Positions 36,008 to 43,309 of a stretch of 64,000 bases of DNA are shown piece by piece. Source of the DNA: a virus; the IMG/VR virus record IMGVR_UViG_3300049846_000568, positions 1 to 64,000 of that record; one strand, written 5' to 3'. Each line of letters opens with the position of its first letter. Within the stretch, counting starts at the first letter, position 1. The notes under the pieces were generated by a model that had not been told where the DNA came from, did not search any database, and saw only the letters and a program-made list of their open reading frames with translations. The position numbers and the translations under genes are program-made.

Positions 36008-36736
36008 TCAGGCGCTTAAATGATCGTTTAATACTTTGGCAAGTAGTCCAGCATCCCTCATACTTATAGCGGATGTACCATGATCACCAGAAACTGACTG
36101 AAGTACCACGTTCTTCTTTGCGGCCATCCTACCAGAATGGAACCTATCCACCCTATCGTCGTGGCCATATAAAATCTCGATCTTCGTCCTACTCTTAGTC
36201 ATGTTGAGGTTGAGTAGATCGTGGTATACCGTCTCTGACGGGTCACACCATTTGAGCATGTATAAGTTGCCGTGCGCTATACATTCAATGCCGGGCTTTA
36301 GTAGTGTCTGCGGATTGATGGCTATAACGCTGTCTGCGCCTAGTAACACCCCATAGAGTATAGCCGAGTATCCACCCGCTGACGCGCCAACTGTGATCAA
36401 ACGCTGCGGGCTGAGGTCATCTATGATCCTATGTAGGGCCGCCAATGTCGTGCGTACGTTTGTCGAAACGCCGCGAACACCATTCAGAAACCAGACCTGA
36501 TAGTAGTCCCTAAGCTGAATAAGGTTTACACCATACCTCTCTGGTAGGTGACCAAACGAATAAATGGCCTCCCCATCTGGCGTCTTACCAACGCCACTGA
36601 AAGAAATAACAAGGGAGTCAGACCCAGTGCTATGAACAACATAGTCTGGCGACTCCCCGTCTAAACGTCTACCTTGAAACCCATGTGGCATGGGCATGTT
36701 TTCGTTTATGTCTCCCTCGTAATAGGGGATTTCCAT
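36008..36736 (-). CDS. alpha/beta hydrolase (possible lysis or cell-envelope esterase)
   Basis: 242 residues. The nucleophile elbow GASAGGYSA (about 118-126), an acid in YGHDDRVD (about 190-197) and a histidine in SGDHGT (about 217-222) make a plausible Ser-Asp-His triad. It lies 17 bases downstream of the endolysin gene on the same strand, the usual position of LysB-type or other envelope esterases in actinophages. No signal peptide. Substrate unknown; LysB identity cannot be claimed from sequence alone. Confidence 0.75.
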   Translation of the reverse strand: MEIPYYEGDINENMPMPHGFQGRRLDGESPDYVVHSTGSDSLVISFSGVGKTPDGEAIYSFGHLPERYGVNLIQLRDYYQVWFLNGVRGVSTNVRTTLAALHRIIDDLSPQRLITVGASAGGYSAILYGVLLGADSVIAINPQTLLKPGIECIAHGNLYMLKWCDPSETVYHDLLNLNMTKSRTKIEILYGHDDRVDRFHSGRMAAKKNVVLQSVSGDHGTSAISMRDAGLLAKVLNDHLSA

Positions 36737-36753
36737 CGTCCCTAGATCAGGCG

Positions 36754-37665
36754 CTATCGTACGTGTGGTAGACGATGCCAGTATGCGTCGAGGGCGTTGT
36801 CTCCCGCGGCCATCTGACGAACAAAGCCTGGCTTTAGATGCCCATCAGCATAGAGCTGGGAAAGATCTTCTGGGCTAGGGATGAGACGGAAGTACTCTGT
36901 TACCTTGTTAATTGTCGCAGGGCGAGGTGTACCGTTGGCGTCTTCCACCTCGGCGTTTGCAACGTATCCGGAACATAGCATCCATAGTTCGGTGCTATTA
37001 GGGAACTTGTAAACTGCTTTCATTGGGTTTGTAACCTCCGGTTTTGGTGCTGTGGTTGGTGGCTTTGTGCCTATAAATGTGTTTGCGTGTTCGATTACTC
37101 TTGCGATATTTAGCTTGCCTGGATCCCAGTGATCGTTTTCCGGTACGTGCTGATGACCACATACGCCATTGAACGAATTCCACTGATCTGGCTTAAACCT
37201 CTGGAAGCCACTAGAGGAGGCGATAAGGCCATCTCCAGAGCCATAGAACTTAGGGTAGTTGTTAATGTCTACTGGGACACCAGCGTTTACAACGTCTGCA
37301 ATGAAGCTACCAATAAACTTGAGCCAATCATCTGACCAGGTATGTGTTTCTGCGGCCCTACCAACAATCTCAACCTGTATAGCATGAGCCCTATTTGTTT
37401 CTACGCCACCAGGAGCATTGAAGAGCGCTGCGGCGGAGTATGTTAGCGGTATATACTGGACCTTCCTCTTGGAGGACGGCTCAATCGCAAAGTGGGGAGT
37501 GGAGCATGGTCGTCCCGCAAAGAAGCCATTGAGAGTGTCCATGGACCCTTGACCGCTCTCTGTCGTGTGTAGTACTATTCTCCACGGAACCGAATTCTGA
37601 TACGTATTCGGGCCAGTGCAACCCAAGATTGGGTACTTTTCATACCCATCTAACCAATCTTTCAT
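36754..37665 (-). CDS. endolysin: N-acetylmuramoyl-L-alanine amidase (amidase_2/PGRP type)
   Basis: 303 residues; AAGGAAGGA precedes ATG 37665. The catalytic domain (about 1-190) has the zinc ligands H33 (VLHTTE), H169/H171-type residues (GVCGHQHVPENDHWDPG) and the aspartate before G, as in T7 lysozyme-like amidases. A linker (about 195-215, K/P/T-rich) leads to an 85-residue C-terminal domain of unknown type, perhaps a wall-binding domain. It cleaves between the sugar chain and stem peptide of peptidoglycan to release phage. No signal peptide, so a holin or other export is needed. Confidence 0.88.
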   Translation of the reverse strand: MKDWLDGYEKYPILGCTGPNTYQNSVPWRIVLHTTESGQGSMDTLNGFFAGRPCSTPHFAIEPSSKRKVQYIPLTYSAAALFNAPGGVETNRAHAIQVEIVGRAAETHTWSDDWLKFIGSFIADVVNAGVPVDINNYPKFYGSGDGLIASSSGFQRFKPDQWNSFNGVCGHQHVPENDHWDPGKLNIARVIEHANTFIGTKPPTTAPKPEVTNPMKAVYKFPNSTELWMLCSGYVANAEVEDANGTPRPATINKVTEYFRLIPSPEDLSQLYADGHLKPGFVRQMAAGDNALDAYWHRLPHVR

Positions 37666-37716
37666 GAAGATTATCCTTCCTTATGCTCGATTCATTTCAT
37701 ATAGTAACCGCAATCC

Positions 37717-37725
37717 TGCTATAAT
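37717..37725 (+). promoter_or_regulatory. extended -10 promoter, probably leaderless transcript
   Basis: TGCTATAAT (37717-37725) is a perfect extended -10 box. The A of ATG 37732 lies seven bases after its end, so transcription likely starts at the first codon and the mRNA has no leader. No good -35 box and no Shine-Dalgarno are present, consistent with this. Confidence 0.68.
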
Positions 37726-37731
37726 CTACTC

Positions 37732-38511
37732 ATGACTAGATCACTAAACCACAACGAACCTATTGTGCTGGGCCTTTGCGGCCTTGCTGGCACTGGGAAA
37801 ACCAGTACTGCCAGGTCCATTGTTCCGGCCGATATTGTAAGGGAAGTAAAGAACCGCGAAGACGAGATCCTTTACATCATTGACCATCTTGTGCTAGCCA
37901 CACCGCTATACGAGATGGCCTCAATTAGACTTAAGACAGAGGGCGACCTAAGTAGGGATCGGATCCTATTTGGGATTCACGATGTCCTGCTTGACCTGTT
38001 TAGTCACAGCCCTCTTTATGGTGCCCCACCTTATGATGAGCTTGTTGCCGTCGTACATACAATTGCATCCATGCCAATTGAAATGGACACAAAGCCACGA
38101 AGCTTTATGCAGGACGTGGGCACGGTGTGCAGGAGCTATGACCCCGACTGCTTTGTGAAGTGGATCAAGAGACGCATCAATGGTTCCGCCATCAGCCACA
38201 TCGCGCAAGACATACAGCCGATCTATATAGTTTCTGATGTCAGATTCGACAACGAAGCCCGTATGGTGAAGTCGTTCTCGAACGGCCTACTTGTTTGCTT
38301 TGAAGCAGATGAGGAAACAAGGCAGAATCGCATTGAGCTAAGAGATGGCGTGCGCTTGACCGAAGATCAGTTAAGTCACGAATCTGAGCAGATGGAGATA
38401 GATCCGTCACTAATCGATTTAAGAATTGATACGACAGAACTAACACAGAAACAGCAGGCTGAGGAAACTCAGAATGCTTTGATCAAAACATTTGACCTAT
38501 ACCCATTCTAA
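37732..38511 (+). CDS. deoxynucleoside monophosphate kinase (dNMP kinase)
   Basis: Phosphorylates dNMPs to dNDPs, feeding dNTP supply. Walker A GLAGTGKTS (about residues 16-24), the segment YIVSDVRFDNEARM typical of phage dNMP kinases (about 165-178), and a C-terminal acidic region. 259 residues, close to phage T4 gene 1 (about 240). Expressed from its own leaderless promoter on the opposite strand to the surrounding genes. Confident in family, less so in exact base preference. Confidence 0.85.
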   Translation: MTRSLNHNEPIVLGLCGLAGTGKTSTARSIVPADIVREVKNREDEILYIIDHLVLATPLYEMASIRLKTEGDLSRDRILFGIHDVLLDLFSHSPLYGAPPYDELVAVVHTIASMPIEMDTKPRSFMQDVGTVCRSYDPDCFVKWIKRRINGSAISHIAQDIQPIYIVSDVRFDNEARMVKSFSNGLLVCFEADEETRQNRIELRDGVRLTEDQLSHESEQMEIDPSLIDLRIDTTELTQKQQAEETQNALIKTFDLYPF

Positions 38512-38523
38512 GGAGTATCTAAT

Positions 38524-38844
38524 TTGGCAACAGTACCAAGAGATATGGACGACGAAGTCGCCCCACTCGCTGAAGTAGTAGAGAGAGCATTAAGCACTAT
38601 TGCCATTACTACAGAACCAGTAGTAATCATTGGCGTTAACCGTAAGGTAAACATCGGCAACTATGAGAACATTGATGTTTACGCCGGATTAGCACTCCCA
38701 ATTCCCGGTGCCTCGGTGGAGAGGTTGGATGAGCTGCGGGAAACGGTAGAGCAGGTGGCAGATGAAGGAATGAAGATCGCGGCTGCCGAAACCTATAAGC
38801 GATACGCCTCCATCAAAGAGCTAATTACAGGACAAGCGTCATAA
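38524..38844 (+). CDS. hypothetical protein, 106 aa
   Basis: TTG 38524 has AAGGAG 11 bases upstream; ATG 38545 is an alternative. Acidic alpha/beta protein (PVVIIGVNRKVNIGNYENIDVYAGLALPIPG, residues 34-64) with a helical end. Its gene shares the + strand island with the dNMP kinase and ends before a clear terminator. Function unknown. Confidence 0.62.
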   Translation: MATVPRDMDDEVAPLAEVVERALSTIAITTEPVVIIGVNRKVNIGNYENIDVYAGLALPIPGASVERLDELRETVEQVADEGMKIAAAETYKRYASIKELITGQAS

Positions 38845-38854
38845 AATGACGAAG

Positions 38855-38876
38855 CCCCCGCTAAGGCGGGGGTTTT
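38855..38876 (+). terminator. rho-independent terminator of the + strand island
   Basis: CCCCCGC (38855-38861), loop TAAG, GCGGGGG (38866-38872), then TTTT. GC-rich stem plus T-run: a textbook terminator for the two-gene unit from 37732. Confidence 0.85.
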
Positions 38877-38882
38877 GTCTTT

Positions 38883-39590
38883 CTAGGCTACTTGTGTGAG
38901 TGCTCCCACAAAACCTTTCAGTTCTCCGTTTTCAACTATAGGAGTCGACCTTGCTACGACTGCCTTTTCTTTGCCAGATCTATCATGCACTCTAAAGCGG
39001 TAGTAAAATCCTGTCTTGTTTGTCACCGCTGCGTGTGTGGCCTCCAATAGGCCCATGAGATCGTCCTGATTTACGAACTCCACCCACTTATTTTCCATGG
39101 CTTCGTGGTATGCGATGCCAAAGAGTTTTAGGTATGCGTCGTTAACATATACCACATCGGCCTTAGAGTCCAGCTCAAACCATGCGAGCTGTGGATCTGA
39201 GGCCGTTAGTGCATCTACGACTGCCTTGTTCTTGATTACTGCATCAAAGATGAAATCTATTTTGTCCCTGATATGCTTCATAGAGCTTTGGTAATCTGCT
39301 CTGATCTCTTCCAATTGAGTAGAACGATCTGCAAAGGACTGCTTTAGCTCTGCGGTATCACCAGCCAGCTTGTCTACGGCATCGCGCATAGATGAGCCAC
39401 CATTGTTTTGGAACTGCTGCTTGATGGGATCTAGCTGGTCACGAATTGCGTTCCTCATGACATAGCGCAAAACTACGCCAAGGGTCATCAAAGCAATGAT
39501 GATGGGCCAAGCATTAGCTAGCTCTCCACCAAAGTCCTCTAACCAGTCGGGAACTACATCCGCCGCCAAGATGAATAGATAAGGGTGCAT
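38883..39590 (-). CDS. membrane-anchored PAS-domain protein
   Basis: 235 residues from ATG 39590. Residues 28-46 (AWPIIIALMTLGVVLRYVM) form one transmembrane helix; residues 50-110 are a likely coiled coil (MRDAVDKLAGDTAELKQSFADRSTQLEEI) and residues 125-232 a PAS domain (FELDSKADVVYVNDAYLKLFG ... YYRFRVHDRSGKEKAVVARSTPIVENGELKGFVG, the usual order). There is no kinase or diguanylate-cyclase output, which is unusual for a phage. Position beside the lysis genes suggests a holin-like or host-sensing role, but this is speculative. The stop lies 6 bases after the terminator of the convergent island. Confidence 0.82.
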   Translation of the reverse strand: MHPYLFILAADVVPDWLEDFGGELANAWPIIIALMTLGVVLRYVMRNAIRDQLDPIKQQFQNNGGSSMRDAVDKLAGDTAELKQSFADRSTQLEEIRADYQSSMKHIRDKIDFIFDAVIKNKAVVDALTASDPQLAWFELDSKADVVYVNDAYLKLFGIAYHEAMENKWVEFVNQDDLMGLLEATHAAVTNKTGFYYRFRVHDRSGKEKAVVARSTPIVENGELKGFVGALTQVA

Positions 39591-39607
39591 TGATTTCTCC
39601 GGTGAGT

Positions 39608-39820
39608 CTAATCATAGAAGTCGGTATAGTACGATACAAACTCACTAACATCTTGGTCTGCGTTATCAACCTCTTTTTGTGCCGCAAATGTGGCCTCATC
39701 AAACCAGGATATCTCAATGCCGTCACCACTATCTCGGTGAGGCCCCGGGTGCCCACTGCTCCTGTTGCATATGGAGCCTGACAACAAATCCACTGCTCCA
39801 CAAACTTCTCGTACTATCAT
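39608..39820 (-). CDS. small cysteine/histidine protein, 70 aa
   Basis: ATG 39820. C7, C18 and HPGPH form the C...C-x-x-S-G-H-x-G-P-H pattern (ICNRSSGHPGPHRD), as in the protein at 31265. Acidic C-terminus. Probably a zinc-binding small protein; function unknown. It lies 17 bases before the PAS gene start. Confidence 0.6.
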   Translation of the reverse strand: MIVREVCGAVDLLSGSICNRSSGHPGPHRDSGDGIEISWFDEATFAAQKEVDNADQDVSEFVSYYTDFYD

Positions 39821-39842
39821 ATCTATCCTAGTAAAAAGAAAA

Positions 39843-39867
39843 GCCCCCTAGTACAATACTAGGGGGC
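39843..39867 (-). terminator. terminator after the frameshift gene
   Basis: GCCCCCTAGTA/TACTAGGGGGC (43-53 pairs with 57-67, three-base loop). On the - strand the stem is followed by TTTTCTTTTT, a good rho-independent terminator, just after the end (39884) of the -1 frame extension. Confidence 0.85.
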
Positions 39868-39883
39868 AAGATTCGTCTTGATT

Positions 39884-40305
39884 CTACTGATTGCTAGAAC
39901 CTAGCACGTTGCTAGCTGACCTGTATACTGTATGGGCTGGGCTCGGTAGTACGTTTATGGAGCCGCTAGTAAGTGTCGGGGCGGTTAGGCCAATACTGTT
40001 TGTTGTGTATGTCCACCCCGGATTAGGGTTGGTAGCCCCAATAATCTTAGTAGTAACCGTCGTATCTTTGACGGCGGTAGTATCCAGGTCAAACCCTAGA
40101 AAGGGCGCACCACCAACTCTACACGATCAAGAGCATCGAGGTACTCTTCGTCAATCTGTCGCGCGGCAATCAGTAGAGCGGTATCCTCATCGGATGCCAG
40201 CACTGTCTGAACCTCAACAATAAGCTCGGAACGAGCACCGTTCTCTGCCTGCTTCTCGGTTGGGTGCAGAATTGCTGCATACTGAAATAGTCTACTCTGT
40301 GTCAT
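39884..40305 (-). CDS. phage protein with -1 frameshift extension (69 aa, 140 aa after slip)
   Basis: 0-frame: ATG 40305 to TAG 40096-40098, 69 residues ending V-R-P-F, preceded by GAGGAGA. -1 frame: opened by slippage at CCCTTTC (40099-40105), it adds 71 residues rich in T, S, N, G and P with no cysteines (TTVTTKIIGATNPNPGWTYTTNSIGL shown by key composition), like the beta-sandwich/Ig-like add-on domains of phage structural proteins. There is no start codon for the -1 frame, and its stop is followed at once by a terminator. From memory the 69-residue protein belongs to a family ending in a conserved ..V-E-V-R-P-F and often carries such extensions. Possible role: decoration or tail accessory protein. 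Confidence 0.72.
40099..40105 (-). other. -1 programmed frameshift site CCCTTTC
   Basis: Reading the - strand: CGC CCT TTC TAG. C-CCT-TTC fits the X-XXY-YYZ slippery rule and lies directly before the stop codon. The -1 frame stays open for 71 more codons. A short stem CCGTC/GACGG starts about 25 bases downstream. Confidence 0.72.
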
Positions 40306-40336
40306 TTCTTCTCCTCGTTTGGTTGAGGCCAACAAT

Positions 40337-41158
40337 CTACCACATCTCCATATCTGCGTCAAATGATTCCTTGATCTTTTCACGCAATCTATTGAAGTGT
40401 TCTCTTACCGTATTGGGATGTTCGGTTACCTTACGTGCGATATCGCTAGCGCGCATACCGTCAACATAACGCCACTTAAGGAGCTGACGTTCCTGGATTG
40501 TTAGAGTATCGAATGGTGGGTATGCTGTATCCCCTAAGACCCAATACTCATCAATCTCATCAGGACCAAGAGTCTCCTCGGGGGATGGCTCGGGTGGTGC
40601 AGGGAATCCGGGGTAGAATTCCTCTATCTCATCAGACATAGCATCCTGATCCTGTAGGGGGAACGTTTTACGGCCCAACTGGTCAATGAGGAAAGTGTCC
40701 ACATTGCGCTTTAGTAGGTAGTAGAAGTAGCTGTAGATGTAGCCGCTGAACGGTACCCAGCCACCCCTTTTCGATTCGCGCCTCTTGTAGATAGAGATAC
40801 AATAAAGGAATGTCATCTGCACAGTCTGGCGAACATCGTCCTCATCGCCATAGCGCCGGGCCATACCTTGAATCCTCTGCATGATCTCGGCTACGTGCCT
40901 ACGGCCACCGTCGTTTAGCTTGTTGCGTAGGAGATGGAAACGAACAACGGGATCTTTAACAAACAACGAGATGAACTTGCGCATGTCGTAGTTGTTTACG
41001 TCGTACACGCCGTAATATAGCAATGAAACATACTTGGACAAGAACGGCTCAAACTTCTGCAGTAATTGTGCCTGGACTTTTTGATCGCCAGCCTTAGCCC
41101 TCTCCAGAAGCTCTTGAATTTCGTCCTCTGGAATCGTGTAATAGTCTTTAGTACCCAT
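40337..41158 (-). CDS. phage sigma factor (sigma70/ECF-like)
   Basis: 273 residues. The C-terminal half holds a sigma region-4-type HTH: LTIQERQLLKWRYVDGMRASDIARKVTEHPNTVREHFNRLREKI (about 215-260; the L-x-x-R-E/Q..L-x-W-R-Y-x-D-G..x-x-I-A...T-V-R-x-x-x-x-R motif). Region-2-like helices lie at about 90-130 (GDEDDVRQTVQMTFLYCISIYKR). It probably redirects host RNA polymerase to middle or late phage promoters. Lies next to divergent promoters at 41628-41689. Could also be an anti-sigma-dependent or RpoE-like host mimic; target promoters unknown. Confidence 0.82.
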   Translation of the reverse strand: MGTKDYYTIPEDEIQELLERAKAGDQKVQAQLLQKFEPFLSKYVSLLYYGVYDVNNYDMRKFISLFVKDPVVRFHLLRNKLNDGGRRHVAEIMQRIQGMARRYGDEDDVRQTVQMTFLYCISIYKRRESKRGGWVPFSGYIYSYFYYLLKRNVDTFLIDQLGRKTFPLQDQDAMSDEIEEFYPGFPAPPEPSPEETLGPDEIDEYWVLGDTAYPPFDTLTIQERQLLKWRYVDGMRASDIARKVTEHPNTVREHFNRLREKIKESFDADMEMW

Positions 41159-41161
41159 AAC

Positions 41162-41596
41162 CTACTCCCAATTCTTAAGCTTATCTTTGTACTCTTTAAC
41201 AAGGTCGTCGTAGTAAGCAAGTATTGGGATGTTGAGTTCCTGGTAGAACTTAGTTGCCGCGTTGTTAGCGTTCTTCGTGATGACCTTCAGTTTTGCGAAC
41301 TCTTCTGGATAACGTTTCTTGAAACGCCTGATCTTCGTTTTGTCTTGGGGCTTTAGATACCCTTTTACCTCTATCCAAAAGTAGTCAGATTTCTTACCCT
41401 TCCAGACTTTCATGTCCGGCGTGTAGCCACGAGTGCCACGCTTGATGTCTTCAAAGTAGAATATCTCAGGTTCATACTCCCACTTGTACTTCTGCTTGTT
41501 AAGCCATAGGAGTACGTTGTTCTCCCACGAACTACGCACAGATACTCCAAGGTGTTCTCTGTACCCTTGATGTGAATTCTGGTAATTCCTACGCAT
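41162..41596 (-). CDS. PD-(D/E)XK-type endonuclease, RSxWE family
   Basis: 144 residues; ATG 41596 chosen because GGAG lies eight bases upstream (ATG 41602 has almost no spacing). The core RSSWENNVLLWL, then TPDMKVWKGKKSDYFWIEVKG gives P-D ... E-V-K, the catalytic triad D-x(n)-E-x-K. Similar proteins act as recombination or restriction-like nucleases in phages (phage endonuclease VII-unrelated). A divergent promoter lies upstream, so it is probably an early-expressed gene. Exact substrate unknown. Confidence 0.72.
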   Translation of the reverse strand: MRRNYQNSHQGYREHLGVSVRSSWENNVLLWLNKQKYKWEYEPEIFYFEDIKRGTRGYTPDMKVWKGKKSDYFWIEVKGYLKPQDKTKIRRFKKRYPEEFAKLKVITKNANNAATKFYQELNIPILAYYDDLVKEYKDKLKNWE

Positions 41597-41627
41597 AAGC
41601 ATACTCCTATATAGCCTTATGGTATAT

Positions 41628-41656
41628 AGAGTACCATACCAAAAAAAGTTCGTCAA
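41628..41656 (-). promoter_or_regulatory. candidate - strand promoter for the nuclease/sigma operon
   Basis: TTGACG (41656-41651 on the - strand), 17-base spacer, TACTCT (41633-41628). The -35 box sits only four bases from the -35 box of the opposing promoter. GGAG and ATG 41596 follow. Confidence 0.5.
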
Positions 41657-41660
41657 ATAC

Positions 41661-41689
41661 TTGACATGGGTATTCTGCGGTGATAATGT
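41661..41689 (+). promoter_or_regulatory. candidate + strand promoter for the 41697 gene
   Basis: TTGACA (41661-41666), 17-base spacer, TAATGT (41684-41689), or GATAAT at a 15-base spacer. The transcript would begin at or within a few bases of ATG 41697, probably leaderless. The two opposed -35 boxes form an inverted near-repeat (CGTCAA-ATAC-TTGACA). Confidence 0.5.
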
Positions 41690-41696
41690 ATCGGCC

Positions 41697-41924
41697 ATGA
41701 AGAACATTAACAACAACACAAACGCAAACCTAACAGCCGCCATTGAGAACCTGAACGAGGCACTTCTAGACTCAGTCTATTGTGGCCTACTAGATGCAGG
41801 TTACACACCAGGCGAGGCTTACGAGTCTACCTTTGGTACCGGCGCAGTCGCTCTAGTGAGCAGCGTGTCCGGCGACGAGGTTGACGTATCCAACGACGAG
41901 GGTCCTATCTGGGGCGCCTTTTAG
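41697..41924 (+). CDS. small isolated + strand protein, 75 aa
   Basis: ATG 41697, preceded by a sigma70-like promoter and no Shine-Dalgarno. It is the only gene on the + strand between two - strand operons and overlaps the end of the nuclease gene (41905) by 20 bases. N-terminus K-N-I-N-N-N-T-N, then helical, then GTGAVALVSSVSGDEVDVSN. A regulator, transcription-associated or antisense-control role is possible; no motif shows it. Confidence 0.62.
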   Translation: MKNINNNTNANLTAAIENLNEALLDSVYCGLLDAGYTPGEAYESTFGTGAVALVSSVSGDEVDVSNDEGPIWGAF

Positions 41925-42693
41925 CCCCAGTAGGACAAACACCGGACTTAGCATGGTCGCAGAAGGAGCAGATTGATTTGTCCGAGGTTGTCTTAAAGTG
42001 CTTTTTATAGATAATCTCATTGACTAAGTCCAACAACCTAGATTCAACGGCTTCAAGGTCACCATCTGTAAAGAGGTGGCCTTTTTGCCGTCCGGACTTT
42101 AGGTAATACAACTCTGCGTAGACATCCTTATCGGGGTAGAACTTCTTCATCGCCAATGCATAGATGCCCAACTGTAGGTCATCCGGTACATTCTTCGCTG
42201 CGACCTCACGACTACCAGACTTGTAGTCTGTGATGTAGAGGGTGTTGTTGCTAATGTCAACGCGGTCGATGTAGCCCCTCAGCAGTGCGGAACCAACCAC
42301 AATCTCAAACCCCATCTCCTTAGCGATGATGGGGAACGCTTCACCATGATGCTTGTCCAAGAAATCTTCCAGGATCTTGAAGCCAATCTCGATGTAGCGA
42401 TCAGAGATTATCTTGTCTGGGTCGTAGCTGTCGCGCTGCTTGAGGAACTCATCAATGTACTCTTCTCCTCGGCTTTTATCTACGGGCTGATCAGGCTCTA
42501 GTAGGTTCTCCAAGACTGCGTGAATGATGTTACCAAGCTTGGCGGCCTCGCCAAAGAGGCTCTCTTCCTTTTGGATATAGGAATAGAAGTACATGGCCTC
42601 GCACATCTTGTATGTGTTCAGCCTTGAATAACTAAGTGGCGTCAAACTCAGACGTTCCAAATCAGTTAATTCGTCAAGCAGTCTTACTGTCAT
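41905..42693 (-). CDS. RecB/Cas4-like PD-(D/E)XK exonuclease
   Basis: 262 residues. Domain order: C-terminal-type cysteine in YKMCEAMYFY near residue 31, then G-Y-I-D-R-V-D (about 139-145), YITDYKSG (D-x-K, about 153-160) and the three cysteines CSFC..GVC (about 243-253), the Fe-S layout of AddB/Cas4. H-AVLE (about 58) is the QhxxY-like helix. It probably processes DNA ends in replication or recombination. A second, degenerate member of the family lies at 50511. Confidence 0.85.
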   Translation of the reverse strand: MTVRLLDELTDLERLSLTPLSYSRLNTYKMCEAMYFYSYIQKEESLFGEAAKLGNIIHAVLENLLEPDQPVDKSRGEEYIDEFLKQRDSYDPDKIISDRYIEIGFKILEDFLDKHHGEAFPIIAKEMGFEIVVGSALLRGYIDRVDISNNTLYITDYKSGSREVAAKNVPDDLQLGIYALAMKKFYPDKDVYAELYYLKSGRQKGHLFTDGDLEAVESRLLDLVNEIIYKKHFKTTSDKSICSFCDHAKSGVCPTGAKRRPR

Positions 42694-43049
42694 TATTCTC
42701 CTAGTAGGTACTTTGTTGCTTGGGGGTTCCTTCTTAGCGTATCTAAGAGAGTGGAGCCTATATGCATGATCATCTTTTCTTCTGTTTCATTACCAAATTC
42801 ATTCGAACCACCAGTAATGTAGAAGATGTAGTGTAGAATTTCGTGAAGCAGGGTGTCGGCTTTTGAGTCGTCTCCCTGTTCTGGAGCTATCAATATCTGC
42901 TGTAACTCAGGAGAACAAAACCCGACCGCTTCGGTTATGTCGTTCTCCACACGAGCCTTATGCATGGGGGCATCTTTGTATAGGATCTTTACGTCATACG
43001 GACCGATCTTCATCCTTGTCGGTTTCGGGGTCTTCTTGCTCTTCGACAT
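42693..43049 (-). CDS. HExxH zinc metalloprotease-like protein
   Basis: 118 residues; AAGGAG is ten bases before ATG 43049. LLHEILHYIFY (about 67-77) is the zinc motif H-E-x-x-H with the usual hydrophobic partner residues. Length is typical of 'minigluzincin'/ImmA-like peptidases; whether it cleaves proteins or only binds them is unknown. It overlaps by 56 bases the frame of the small gene at 42994, and by one base the Cas4-like gene. Confidence 0.75.
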   Translation of the reverse strand: MSKSKKTPKPTRMKIGPYDVKILYKDAPMHKARVENDITEAVGFCSPELQQILIAPEQGDDSKADTLLHEILHYIFYITGGSNEFGNETEEKMIMHIGSTLLDTLRRNPQATKYLLGE

Positions 43050-43140
43050 GCTCTAAAAACTCCTTGGTCTTAGGATTGAATAGTCCGCCGTCTTTAGCGA
43101 CGAATCCGGTCTCACCGATCTCCATGAAATCATCATCCAT
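42994..43140 (-). CDS. acidic small protein, 48 aa
   Basis: ATG 43140 to TGA 42994-42996, in a frame overlapping the start of the protease gene. Acidic and polar (N-terminus DDDFMEIGE; C-terminus EEQEDPETDKDEDR), no cysteine. Supported by coupling to the preceding gene (eight-base overlap) and by coherent composition, but it might be a chance frame. Confidence 0.45.
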   Translation of the reverse strand: MDDDFMEIGETGFVAKDGGLFNPKTKEFLEHVEEQEDPETDKDEDRSV

Positions 43141-43309
43141 CTTTCAGCTCCTTCAAAGCCCAACCATAAAGGTCATCAATTAACTCCACCAAGTCACTCA
43201 TCTCTTCTTCCTTAAACCACAAGCCCATAACGCCGTTCTGTAGCCAGATACGACCATCGTCATAGTACTCGATAAGAACTTGGTTGTTCTTGTATTGTTC
43301 TTTAGCCAT
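43133..43309 (-). CDS. hypothetical protein, 58 aa
   Basis: ATG 43309; longer in-frame starts lie inside the upstream gene. Compact: strand (QVLIEYYDDGRIWLQ), acidic helix (EEEMSDLVELIDDLYGWALKEL). No motif. Overlaps the next gene by eight bases. Confidence 0.55.
   Translation of the reverse strand: MAKEQYKNNQVLIEYYDDGRIWLQNGVMGLWFKEEEMSDLVELIDDLYGWALKELKDG

Noticed and set aside
36008-36736. Calling the alpha/beta hydrolase a LysB mycolyl-arabinogalactan esterase
   Set aside because: Only the generic Ser-Asp-His layout is visible and the motif around the serine (G-A-S-A-G-G) is not specific to LysB; the host may lack mycolic acids.
39891-40223. A + strand reading frame of 110 codons opposite the - strand frameshift gene
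   Set aside because: It lies wholly antisense to the 69-residue gene and its -1 extension, has no ribosome-binding site or promoter, and the encoded protein has no coherent composition.
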